Assembly (NCBI RefSeq): GCF_002975435.1
Contig: NZ_PCPT01000009.1
Location: 62,001-126,000 of the forward strand
Origin: Arthrobacter sp. MYb227
GTDB taxonomy: Bacteria; Actinomycetota; Actinomycetes; Actinomycetales; Micrococcaceae
Reading direction: 5' to 3'
DNA: 64,000 nt
The first letter of the stretch is position 1; each line of letters begins with the position of its first letter. Below the pieces are notes generated by a model. That model did not search any database, was not told where the DNA came from, and saw only the letters and a program-made list of their open reading frames with translations. Positions 45,782 to 53,694 of the stretch are shown in pieces. A program made the translations under genes and the position numbers.

Positions 45782-46151
45782 AAGATGTAGGCGGCAACCA
45801 GCTGGGAAAGCGCGCGCACATCCACCTGCCCCTTGAACTCAAGACGTACCTTGCCCAAACCGCTGAACCATAGATCTAACTCGGCATCTAGGTCGAAAGT
45901 TCCAGCGGTTTCCACGGAGAACGCCTGAACCTTGGAATATGGCAACGAAGTGTAGTCTCGCTTCTTCCCGGTGATTCCGTGAACGTTTACCGCCATGAGC
46001 CGTTTGTTAGTGAAAACCACATAGTCGCGTGCGCCTTGAAGGCGGCAAGGAGTTCTTCGCCCTGAATCAAAAGCTGCGTGATTTCGCCGGCGATGTCTTG
46101 AATGTTGCACGGGCTGAGTTTGAAAACACAAGCGTTATTAAAATCGATCAT
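45778..46151 (-). pseudogene. PH-domain protein gene broken by a frameshift
   Basis: Two frames together spell one bacterial PH-domain protein of about 124 residues: the first (ATG 46151) gives MIDFNNACVFKL...QGEELLAAFKA, and the second gives RDYVVFTNKRLMAVNVHG, KKRDYTSLPYSKVQAFSVET and DLDAELDLWFSGLGKV to the stop at 45778. The frame changes near 46030, where family members read FK.xRDYVVFT; one base is missing. The downstream frame remains open only from an unrelated ATG. Either the gene is inactivated or there is a sequencing error. Function of the intact family is unknown. Confidence 0.8.
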
Positions 46152-46203
46152 ACGAGCGACAATGTCGATTGTGCAGGACAGTTTCGCACGGTTGCTCCAG
46201 GCG

Positions 46204-47487
46204 CTAATGCCGCTCGGTGATCCTCGCGGCAATCGACGCACAAACACTAAAAGTTAGTGTCAGTCCAAGAATGAGTAACAGCGGGGCATTCCAAGAACCA
46301 GTGCTGCTGTTGAGCCAACCGGCAAACGACGGGGCGAATGTAGCTGCCAAATAGCCACCGGCCTGGACCTTGGCAGAAGCCGAGGCCATGAGGGAATCAC
46401 TTGTTGCAACCCTCGGAATGATCGAGAAAATCGCGGTGAATCCACCGCCCTGAGCAATGCCACCCAAAATTGACCACACCATGAAAGCATCGGGAGCCAA
46501 GAGTAAACCGATCGGAAGCGAAACCCAGCATGCGGCCACGACGGCAGTGGCTACCCACAACTTAGTCCTATGGGCGAGTAGCGGAACACCGAACGCACCG
46601 ATGACTGCGGCAATCTGGAATAGTGAGGCGGTAGCGCCGGATGAGGTCTGGGGTAAGCCACGTGATTCAGAGAGCAACAGTGGCAACCATGCGGTTGTCG
46701 CGTAGTACGCCGCTGACTGACCACAGAATGCGGCTATCAAGAGGGCAACAACCCGACGGTAAAGACGCAGATCACCAGTCTTTGCTGAGGAAGCACCCCT
46801 GACGATAATCGTGGGTGAAGGGGACTTCTCAGACACCGCTACTGGGCTGGGCAATGCGGCCTGAACTGCTCGCTCCCGGCGCATCCGGGCCAACCAGTAT
46901 CCAAGGCCCAGAGCGGCAATAACAGCCCATGAAGCGATGGCCCAACGCCACCCCATAAGAGCGGCCAACGGTGCGGTGCCCAGCAAGGTCACCATGGAGC
47001 CGATGTTCATGATTGCCGAGTAGGCTCCGGTAACTGTGGGGATCTTATTCCAATGCACATCCCGGCGAATCAGCACGGGGATAGCAATGTTCCCCAAGGT
47101 CATGGCCGCACCAATCAACGCCGTTCCGCCCAAGAGCAACGAGGTAGAGCCCAAGGAACGCACCACGGTTCCAACCATGACCCCGGTCAGACACAAAATA
47201 ATTGTTGTTTCCGGACCAAACCTGCGGATGGCTCGGGTAGCTAGTGGTGTAGCCAAGGCAAAGAGCAAGATGGGCAGCCCGGTCAGTAGACCCGCACCAG
47301 AACTCGAAAGTCCCGTGTCGGCCTGAATATTAGCGATCACCGCGGTCGGAGCAATAATCGGCGCTCGCAGACTGAACGCAACAACCACGATTCCTGCGAT
47401 AACCCAGAAAAGGGAGGTGCGCGGGGCTGGGCGGGGATCCGAGACAAGCTCCTTTGAAAGAATGAGAATCGATAAATGACGTGGCAA
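46204..47487 (-). CDS. MFS transporter, CynX/NimT-like
   Basis: A 427-residue carrier with 12 hydrophobic segments of the cyanate/nitroimidazole permease-like group: SLRAPIIAPTAVIANIQADTGLSSSGAGLLTGLPILLFALATPLA is the typical first two helices, and GNIAIPVLIRRD and GAYSAIMNIGSMV are conserved. A cytosolic loop of about 25 residues divides the halves. Substrate unknown. No convincing start is seen: the longest frame begins with TTG at 47487, and the AAAGGAG sequence at 47451-47457 does not lead to an in-frame start codon. Divergent from the ramB-like gene. Confidence 0.83.
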   Translation of the reverse strand: MPRHLSILILSKELVSDPRPAPRTSLFWVIAGIVVVAFSLRAPIIAPTAVIANIQADTGLSSSGAGLLTGLPILLFALATPLATRAIRRFGPETTIILCLTGVMVGTVVRSLGSTSLLLGGTALIGAAMTLGNIAIPVLIRRDVHWNKIPTVTGAYSAIMNIGSMVTLLGTAPLAALMGWRWAIASWAVIAALGLGYWLARMRRERAVQAALPSPVAVSEKSPSPTIIVRGASSAKTGDLRLYRRVVALLIAAFCGQSAAYYATTAWLPLLLSESRGLPQTSSGATASLFQIAAVIGAFGVPLLAHRTKLWVATAVVAACWVSLPIGLLLAPDAFMVWSILGGIAQGGGFTAIFSIIPRVATSDSLMASASAKVQAGGYLAATFAPSFAGWLNSSTGSWNAPLLLILGLTLTFSVCASIAARITERH

Positions 47488-47627
47488 TACGTATACGGTT
47501 CCGCCGCCAGCCTACCGAAAGGGAGTCGTGCATTGGCGCTGTAGAAGGTAGTACTACGCGGTGCTACGACCGGTTGCGCGTGATCGAGGTTGAGCTAGTG
47601 CGCCGCCCACCATCTGAAATGCACTAT

Positions 47628-47642
47628 TTTGCGTTTCTTTCC
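47628..47642. promoter_or_regulatory. Candidate autoregulatory RamB site
   Basis: TTTGCGTTTCTTTCC lies about 75 bases before the ramB-like GTG and is identical to the element upstream of aceA (44804-44818). This suggests autoregulation. It also lies upstream of the divergent MFS gene. Confidence 0.6.
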
Positions 47643-47717
47643 TCCGTTATGCGTCAAAGACTGACATATTGGTGAAAGTTCTGGAAAGAAGGGGAGATCT
47701 TCGCATACTCTAAGGCT

Positions 47718-49214
47718 GTGAGCACTCCCACATGGAATCGGATCGCAGCACCCGAAAAAAGTACCCTCTCTGCGCAAGACGCCGAAGAATTGGACGTCAT
47801 TTCGCTAGGCAGGCGTCTTCGCCATCTCCGCAAGGCCAAGGCCATGACCCTGGACGACTTGTCGGAGGCCGTTGGCACGGCACCCAGCCAGCTCTCCCTG
47901 ATGGAGAACGGCAAGCGTGAACCCAAACTGAGCATGCTCAAGTCCCTGGCCGCGGTCTTCGGTGTGGGCCTGGATGAACTATTAGGGGCAGAACCCCCCA
48001 CAAAACGTGCGGCATTGGAAATTGAACTCGAACGTGCCCAGCGTGGTCCGCTATACCAATCCTTGGGTTTGCCCAAGGTTCGCATCTCTTCAAGGCTCCC
48101 CATGGATGTGCTTGAATCCTTGGTCGGTTTGCAAGGAGAACTTGAACGCAGACTCAACGAACAATCCGCGACTCCGGAAGAAGCACGCAGGGCGAATGTT
48201 GAGCTGCGTGATGAGATGCGTGAACGGAATAACTATTTTCCGGAGATTGAAAAGGAAGCTGCCAAAGTACTCAAGGCCATTGGCCACTCCACCGGGCCCC
48301 TCTCACACCATCAGGTTGCCGATATTGCTGGGCATCTAGGGTTCTCACTGCACAGCGTTTCGGATCTTCCGCATTCAACTCGTTCGGTGACCGACCTGAA
48401 AAACATGCGTATTTATCTCACCCAGTCGCAGCGTTCGGAACACTCAACTCGTTCGGTCTTGCTCCAGGCCTTCGGTCACCATGTGCTTGGGCACTCGACG
48501 CCCAGTGATTATGCAGAGTTTTTACGCCAACGAGTAGCAACCAACTATTTTGCTGCATCCTTGATGATGCCGGAAAAGGCGACGGTCGACTTCCTACAAA
48601 AGGCAAAAAGTGCCCGCGAGTTAGCCGTCGAAGATATCCGTGATGCCTTTGCAGTCTCCTATGAAACAGCTGCTCACCGTTTCACCAACCTGGCCACGGA
48701 GCATTTGGGCATTACCGTGCACTTCCAAAAGGTCCATGAGTCTGGAATCATCCACAAGGCCTATGAAAACGATGGCGTAAATTTCCCCATGGACCACATG
48801 GGTGCCATCGAAGGACAAGCGGTCTGCAAATATTGGACCAGTCGTGAGGTCTTTGACGTTCCCGATCAGTTCAGTGCCTATAACCAATACACCGACACCA
48901 CCGCCGGGACCTTCTGGTGCACAGCACGTACCGAACGGTCAAATACTGGAAAGTTTTCGCTGAGTATTGGTGTTCCCTATGTTCACGTGAAGTGGTTCCG
49001 CGGCCGGGACACCACGGAACGATCAAAGTCCACCTGCCCGGACGACTCGTGTTGCCGCCGGCCACCCCTAGCGTTACGCCAAGAATGGTCGGGATTTGCC
49101 TGGCCAAGCGCCAGGGCACAAACCCACCTGTTGGCAGCTATGCCGCAGGGCGCCTTCCCTGGCGTGGATGAGACCGAAGTGTATTCATTCCTATCCCACC
49201 ATGCACAAGGTTAG
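47718..49214 (+). CDS. ramB: RamB-like regulator of acetate/glyoxylate metabolism
   Basis: A 498-residue transcription regulator. Residues 28-85 form an XRE-type helix-turn-helix (LGRRLRHLRKAKAMTLDDLSEAVGTAPSQLSLMENGKREP). The middle resembles an IrrE/ImmA peptidase domain, but the HExxH site reads QAFGHHVLGH, so the first His and Glu are missing and it is probably a ligand sensor. The C-terminal part (about 330-498) is the short-chain fatty acyl regulator domain with several cysteines (FWCTA, STCPDDSCC). Relatives repress aceA, aceB and related genes. The GTG start at 47718 has only a weak ribosome site. Confidence 0.9.
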   Translation: MSTPTWNRIAAPEKSTLSAQDAEELDVISLGRRLRHLRKAKAMTLDDLSEAVGTAPSQLSLMENGKREPKLSMLKSLAAVFGVGLDELLGAEPPTKRAALEIELERAQRGPLYQSLGLPKVRISSRLPMDVLESLVGLQGELERRLNEQSATPEEARRANVELRDEMRERNNYFPEIEKEAAKVLKAIGHSTGPLSHHQVADIAGHLGFSLHSVSDLPHSTRSVTDLKNMRIYLTQSQRSEHSTRSVLLQAFGHHVLGHSTPSDYAEFLRQRVATNYFAASLMMPEKATVDFLQKAKSARELAVEDIRDAFAVSYETAAHRFTNLATEHLGITVHFQKVHESGIIHKAYENDGVNFPMDHMGAIEGQAVCKYWTSREVFDVPDQFSAYNQYTDTTAGTFWCTARTERSNTGKFSLSIGVPYVHVKWFRGRDTTERSKSTCPDDSCCRRPPLALRQEWSGFAWPSARAQTHLLAAMPQGAFPGVDETEVYSFLSHHAQG

Positions 49215-49437
49215 GCACGGGGGCGTCGGCCACGTTCGAGGCTCAGTGAGCACCCGCGCTCTGCGGCGGATGTCATTATTTTGGCCAATATTATTGGCGG
49301 CCGCCACGCACGGACGCCCTCGCTGTAGCGTGTGTGAGCGGTTCTCATGGTCGTCATTGAGCGCTTCGCCGTTCGGGTCCCGGCACACATGAGGCTGGCA
49401 GGTGCTAGGCGATCCTTAGCACAAATTTCCGTGAAAA

Positions 49438-50130
49438 CTACCTGCGGTCTGCGGCGATTGTGAGCCGTAGGGACCCGTTGGGAACGGTGCTGAACTCGAT
49501 TTGTGCCAGCGAGTTCACGATCGCGTTGGCTTCGAGAGCATCGGCACCGTACGTTCCTGTGACGGCCAGCGTGTAGGCACCCGCAGCGTTCCCAGCGCTC
49601 AAACCAGCAGGTGCGTCCTCTACTACCAAACAGCGAGAAATATCTACGCCCAGTCGTTGCGCGGATAGTAAGAATCCTTCGGGTGAAGGTTTACCCGTCG
49701 CTACCTGATCCGCGGTAACCATGTGGAGGGGGCGTGCCAGTGATGCTGCGCCCATCCGAGCCGAGGCTAAGGCACTCGTGCATGAAGTAACAATGGTCCA
49801 ACGTTCGGCAGGTAGCGAGGCCAAGAGTGCTCCCACCCCATCTTTGAGATGGATTCCTTCGGTGTCCTCAATTTCTAAACGGGTGATCAGTTCCAGTGCT
49901 TCGGCGTGCCGAGGCTCATCTATAAGCGTATTGACAAGGCTTTGAGCGGTGAGTCCGTGCAATGTGTGTGTGTAATTGGAAAGGCCCATGAGGGTTCCCC
50001 AATGAGTCCATGCACGTTCGGTGGCGATCGTGGAATCAATGAGGGTGCCGTCCAGGTCAAAGAGAATAGCCTCAAATTCGAGACCTGCCAAGCTTTCGAT
50101 TCCGTGGGGGGAAGCGGTGTGGTGAGTCAT
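49438..50130 (-). CDS. HAD-superfamily sugar phosphatase
   Basis: A 230-residue phosphatase of the beta-phosphoglucomutase-like HAD group. The nucleophile motif is AILFDLDGTLIDS (about residue 22), motif II is IVTSCTSA, the Lys motif is ATGKPSPEGF, and the acidic motif is CLVVEDAPAGLSAGNAAG; the helical cap lies at about 35-105. It likely removes phosphate from a sugar or polyol phosphate, given its place 19 bases after xylB in the catabolic operon. The ATG at 50130 has AAAGGA upstream; the longer frame to 50442 overlaps xylB and is not coding. Confidence 0.88.
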   Translation of the reverse strand: MTHHTASPHGIESLAGLEFEAILFDLDGTLIDSTIATERAWTHWGTLMGLSNYTHTLHGLTAQSLVNTLIDEPRHAEALELITRLEIEDTEGIHLKDGVGALLASLPAERWTIVTSCTSALASARMGAASLARPLHMVTADQVATGKPSPEGFLLSAQRLGVDISRCLVVEDAPAGLSAGNAAGAYTLAVTGTYGADALEANAIVNSLAQIEFSTVPNGSLRLTIAADRR

Positions 50131-50149
50131 GGTATTCCTTTCGGAAATG

Positions 50150-51538
50150 TCAGATGCCATAGGTAGCGATGCGTGCGGCGGTAAACCTGCCGCGTACCTC
50201 GGCGGCCCAGGTGGAACCCTGCGGCTCAAATATTTCATCGGTAGTACGCGACCACGTGGGAGGCTCACTTTCACCACTGAGCGCCCAGGCTGCTTGCCGG
50301 GCAGCACCGAGGGCAACGTATTCGGCCGAAACCGGAACGACCACTTCAACCCCGAAGATATCGGCTGCGGCTCGGCGCACCGAGCGGGAGAGCGATCCTC
50401 CGCCGATAAGTACGATACGTTGGGCGCTAACCCCTTGGGCACGCAGCCTATCTAGCGCATCGGAAAGTGTGCATAGCAAGCCGAGGACCGAGGCCCTGGC
50501 CATGTTTTCCGGTGTGAAGTTCGCCCGAGTCAGCCCGGTCATGGTGCCCGTAGCGTGTGGTAAATCAGGTGTGCGTTCCCCGTCAAAGTAAGGGATTAGA
50601 GTCAGGCCGTCAGCATCCGGTGCTCCGGCCGAGGCCAGGCGGTCAAATTCGTTGAGATCAACATTGAGCATGGTGGCGCTGGCCGATAATGTGCGGGCCG
50701 CGTTGATCGTAGCCAAGAGCGGAAGATTGTTCCCAGTTGCATCCGCGAAGCCCGCAACTGCGCCGCTGGGGTCCTGGATACGGGCGGCGGAAGGGGCAAA
50801 TACTGTTCCGCTGGTGCCGATGCTGACAACTACTTCGCCGGGAACCAGTCCGAGTCCTAAGGCGGCTCCCGCATTATCTCCGCAGCCGGCGGCGATCAAC
50901 GCGCCCGAAGGAGTGGTCCCGGCAACCTCGGAAGGCCCTAGAACCTTGGGCAACTGGGGAGTTCGGCCGAAGGCGAGTTCCAGGATGTCTTCGCGGTAGC
51001 GGCCCTCCGGAACTGAATAATATCCGGTGCCCGAAGCGTCGCTTCGATCTGTGGTTGCGATCGCAGGGCGCCCGGCAAGTTGCCACGTCAACCAGTCGTG
51101 TGGCAAGAGGACTTGGTGGACACGATCGGCCAGTTCCGGGTGATTTTCTGCAAGCCATGCCAGTTTGGTGACGGTAAAAGATGGAACTGGAACAATGCCG
51201 ATTTCTTTGGCCCAGTATTCGGAGCCCAAGCGTTCACGCAGGGCCTTGGCCTGCGGTGCAGAGCGAGTGTCGTTCCACAAGAGGGCGTCGTGGACCGGCG
51301 CTCCGGAAGCGTCGAGGGCCACCATTCCATGCTGTTGAGCACTGACGGAGAGAGCAGCAACATCATCGAGTGTTCCCTGAGATTCCAAGGCCTCCCACCA
51401 GCGTTCCGGGCGGATGCTGGTTCCGTCCGGGTGCGGCGCCGAGGTCTTGCTGAGGATTTCACCGGTTTCGGCATCTACTCGCACCACTTTGGTGCTTTGA
51501 GTCGAGGAATCTATCCCGGCGACGACGGTGCGGCTCAT
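50150..51538 (-). CDS. xylB: Xylulokinase
   Basis: An FGGY-family sugar kinase of 462 residues that phosphorylates D-xylulose, which the adjacent polyol dehydrogenase may supply. The N-terminal VAGIDSSTQSTKVVRVD is the phosphate-binding loop; VSAQQHGMVALD and LLWNDTRS form the sugar site; ATTDRSDASGTGYYS carries the catalytic Asp region; GCGDNAGAALGLGLVPGEVVVSIGTSGTVFA and RIVLIGGGSLSRSVRRAAADIFG form the second ATP loop. The ATG at 51538 overlaps the regulator stop (ATGA). The product could feed the pentose phosphate pathway. Confidence 0.92.
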   Translation of the reverse strand: MSRTVVAGIDSSTQSTKVVRVDAETGEILSKTSAPHPDGTSIRPERWWEALESQGTLDDVAALSVSAQQHGMVALDASGAPVHDALLWNDTRSAPQAKALRERLGSEYWAKEIGIVPVPSFTVTKLAWLAENHPELADRVHQVLLPHDWLTWQLAGRPAIATTDRSDASGTGYYSVPEGRYREDILELAFGRTPQLPKVLGPSEVAGTTPSGALIAAGCGDNAGAALGLGLVPGEVVVSIGTSGTVFAPSAARIQDPSGAVAGFADATGNNLPLLATINAARTLSASATMLNVDLNEFDRLASAGAPDADGLTLIPYFDGERTPDLPHATGTMTGLTRANFTPENMARASVLGLLCTLSDALDRLRAQGVSAQRIVLIGGGSLSRSVRRAAADIFGVEVVVPVSAEYVALGAARQAAWALSGESEPPTWSRTTDEIFEPQGSTWAAEVRGRFTAARIATYGI

Positions 51539-52479
51539 GCGTGGTTCTCCAATAGTCGGCTGGCGAGAGAAAAGTCTGTGACCAATGAATCGATAAGTCC
51601 CGAGGCAAGTGCGGCGCGGACAGCGTCGGATTTCAAGGCACCGCCGGCGACACCGATAACCTCGCGAATGGCTCGTAAACCAGTGGCATCGATGGCGATG
51701 CAACGTTCCTGAATGGCATCGACCAGCTGGCCGTCTCGATCGATAAGGATTGAACCGATATCGGCTTGCACGCCGCGTTCGAGCAACATTGCGTGATCAG
51801 CTGCGCTCAGCGCAGGATTATCGTGGAATTGCGAGTCGGCCGGGGACCAGCTTCCGATGGCCACTAGGGCTAAATTTACCCTGTCGAACTGGCTCATGGT
51901 CTGCTGGACATCGTGCTGCCGGCGAATTGCCGCAGCAGCTTCCGGGTCGGAAGCCACGAGTGGAGCATAAAGCGTCCAGCCTCGAGATTTTGCGGCCTCT
52001 CCCACGCGTCGAATGACTTCAACGCCTGTGGCTTGCATGGGGCCAGCGACGCCTGCCAGTTGCACGACTTCGGAAACCGCAAGACTTTCCAAAGAGCGGG
52101 CCAACTGCCCCAAGGTGCGGCCAGCCGTCATCCCAAGAACATGCTCTGGGGTTGAAATCTCTGAAAGCAATTGGGCCCCGACCCTTCCGAGCTCTTCCTG
52201 AACCGCTTCGGGGGAGTCGGTGGGAGTGCGAACCACTACAGCACGTTTGAGCCCAAAGCGTTTTTGCAGTTCAAGTGATCTTTCAACATCGATGGGGCCG
52301 GGAACCGAGATCTCAAAGGTGACGATCCCGGACTTCACCGCATCATCGAGTAAGCGGCCCACCTTGAATCTGCTCAGTCCGAGCTCTTCGGCGATTTCAA
52401 CACGGGTTTTCCCGAGGATGTAATGCTCACGAGCAATATGAGCTAGCCGAACGAGCTCATCGGGGCCGATAGGTGTCAA
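51535..52479 (-). CDS. SorC/DeoR-type sugar-binding transcriptional regulator
   Basis: A 314-residue regulator. The N-terminal helix-turn-helix is HYILGKTRVEIAEELGLSRFKVGRLLDDAVKSG (about 20-55); the rest is the SorC-type sugar-phosphate-binding domain, with VLGMTAGRTLGQLARSL and the late TGLRAIREVIGVAGGALKSDAVRAALASGLIDSLVTD. It likely controls this whole divergent locus in response to a sugar or polyol phosphate. The TTG at 52479 has GGAG at a proper distance; the longer frame to 52638 would cover the promoter region. First gene of the minus-strand operon. Confidence 0.88.
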   Translation of the reverse strand: MTPIGPDELVRLAHIAREHYILGKTRVEIAEELGLSRFKVGRLLDDAVKSGIVTFEISVPGPIDVERSLELQKRFGLKRAVVVRTPTDSPEAVQEELGRVGAQLLSEISTPEHVLGMTAGRTLGQLARSLESLAVSEVVQLAGVAGPMQATGVEVIRRVGEAAKSRGWTLYAPLVASDPEAAAAIRRQHDVQQTMSQFDRVNLALVAIGSWSPADSQFHDNPALSAADHAMLLERGVQADIGSILIDRDGQLVDAIQERCIAIDATGLRAIREVIGVAGGALKSDAVRAALASGLIDSLVTDFSLASRLLENHA

Positions 52480-52526
52480 GGTGGGGTCTCCTAGTGGGGT
52501 TTCTGATTCCCAGCCTATCGTATCCC

Positions 52527-52538
52527 GCTCACATGAGC
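52527..52538. promoter_or_regulatory. Candidate operator of the polyol locus
   Basis: GCTCACATGAGC is a perfect palindrome (5-bp arms, CA centre) in the 174-base divergent region between the regulator and the dehydrogenase. About 15 bases on, TTGCACATCTGCGCAAAAGT includes a GCAC...GTGC inverted pair. Both are candidate sites for the SorC-type regulator. Confidence 0.45.
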
Positions 52539-52653
52539 ACCGCAGTTGCACATCTGCGCAAAAGTGCGACATACTGTTGCTGTCGTCACGGTCCAATGCC
52601 GCACTGTCGCGGGCGAGGCGCCGTTGAAGTAACCACACAAAGGAAGCACAAAC

Positions 52654-53694
52654 ATGCGCGAACCATTGCCAACACAGATGCGTGCAAGCGTCTTACGCCG
52701 CGCTGGCGAGGTAGTCGTAGAGAGTCGCCCGGTACCGGTTCCGGCCCACGATGAGGTCCTCGTGCAGGTCGGTTCGGTAGGAATTTGCGGTTCCGATGTT
52801 CATTACTTCCACGAAGGCCGCATTGGCGATTTCATTGTTGAATCCCCCATGGTGCTGGGCCATGAAGCCGGGGGCACCATCGTTGCCGTCGGCGCCAGTG
52901 TCGACCCGGCACGTATCGGTGAACGCGTTTCCATCGAACCTCAGCGACCCTCGCCGACCAGCAAGCAAAGCCTGGCAGGTGCCTACAACCTCTGCCCACA
53001 TATGGAGTTCTACGCAACTCCGCCCATTGATGGAGCCTTCGCCGAATATGTAACCATTCAGTCGCATTTCGCATTCGAAGTTCCGGAGAGCATCAGCGAT
53101 GATGCGGCAGCCCTCATGGAGCCGCTCTCGGTGGGCATAGCCGCGGCACGCAAGGCAGGGATCACCGCGGGCTCACGTGTACTCATTACGGGTGCCGGCC
53201 CCATTGGCATCATTGCCGTCCAAGTTGCGCGAGCATTCGGTGCAACTGAAATTATCGTCAGCGACATTGACGCCGATCGTCGGGCCCAAGCAGTGAAGTT
53301 TGGTGCCGACAGTGCCTTGGACGCGATTGCGGATGATGCTCAATTGCGTAAGCTCGGTGTCGACGTATTGCTCGAATGCTCGGGCGCCACCCCGGCGGTG
53401 CGTGCGGGGCTCGAAGCCTTGGCGCCCGCCGGAATTGCGGTGCTTGTAGGTATGGGTGCCGATGAAATTGCGTTGCCGATTCCCTTGATCCAGAACCGTG
53501 AACTCGTTGTCACAGGCATCTTCCGTTACGCGAACACCTGGCCTACCGCCATCGATCTAGTGCGTACGGGCCGTGTTGATCTGGATTCCTTGGTGACCGG
53601 TAGCTACGGACTAGACGAAGTTGAACCTGCATTGCTTGCTTCGACCGCTTCCACGAGCCTAAAGACCATGATTCGCCCGGGACGCGCAGCATGA
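52654..53694 (+). CDS. Zinc-dependent polyol (sorbitol/xylitol-type) dehydrogenase
   Basis: A 346-residue zinc MDR enzyme that oxidises a polyol to a ketose with NAD(P). The catalytic zinc site is Cys45 in GICGSDVHY, His70 and Glu71 in VLGHEAGG, and the Glu in ALMEPLSVG; the Rossmann motif is VLITGAGPIGIIAVQVARAFGA. The structural zinc loop is altered: in place of four cysteines it reads PQRPSPTSKQSLAGAYNLC, so one Cys remains. The ATG at 52654 has AAAGGAAG upstream. Stop overlaps the ABC ATPase start (ATGA). With xylB it would turn xylitol or arabitol into xylulose 5-phosphate. Confidence 0.92.
   Translation: MREPLPTQMRASVLRRAGEVVVESRPVPVPAHDEVLVQVGSVGICGSDVHYFHEGRIGDFIVESPMVLGHEAGGTIVAVGASVDPARIGERVSIEPQRPSPTSKQSLAGAYNLCPHMEFYATPPIDGAFAEYVTIQSHFAFEVPESISDDAAALMEPLSVGIAAARKAGITAGSRVLITGAGPIGIIAVQVARAFGATEIIVSDIDADRRAQAVKFGADSALDAIADDAQLRKLGVDVLLECSGATPAVRAGLEALAPAGIAVLVGMGADEIALPIPLIQNRELVVTGIFRYANTWPTAIDLVRTGRVDLDSLVTGSYGLDEVEPALLASTASTSLKTMIRPGRAA

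Noticed and set aside
50131-50442. N-terminal extension of the HAD phosphatase
   Set aside because: It overlaps the end of xylB in another frame; the ATG at 50130 with AAAGGA fits the family start.
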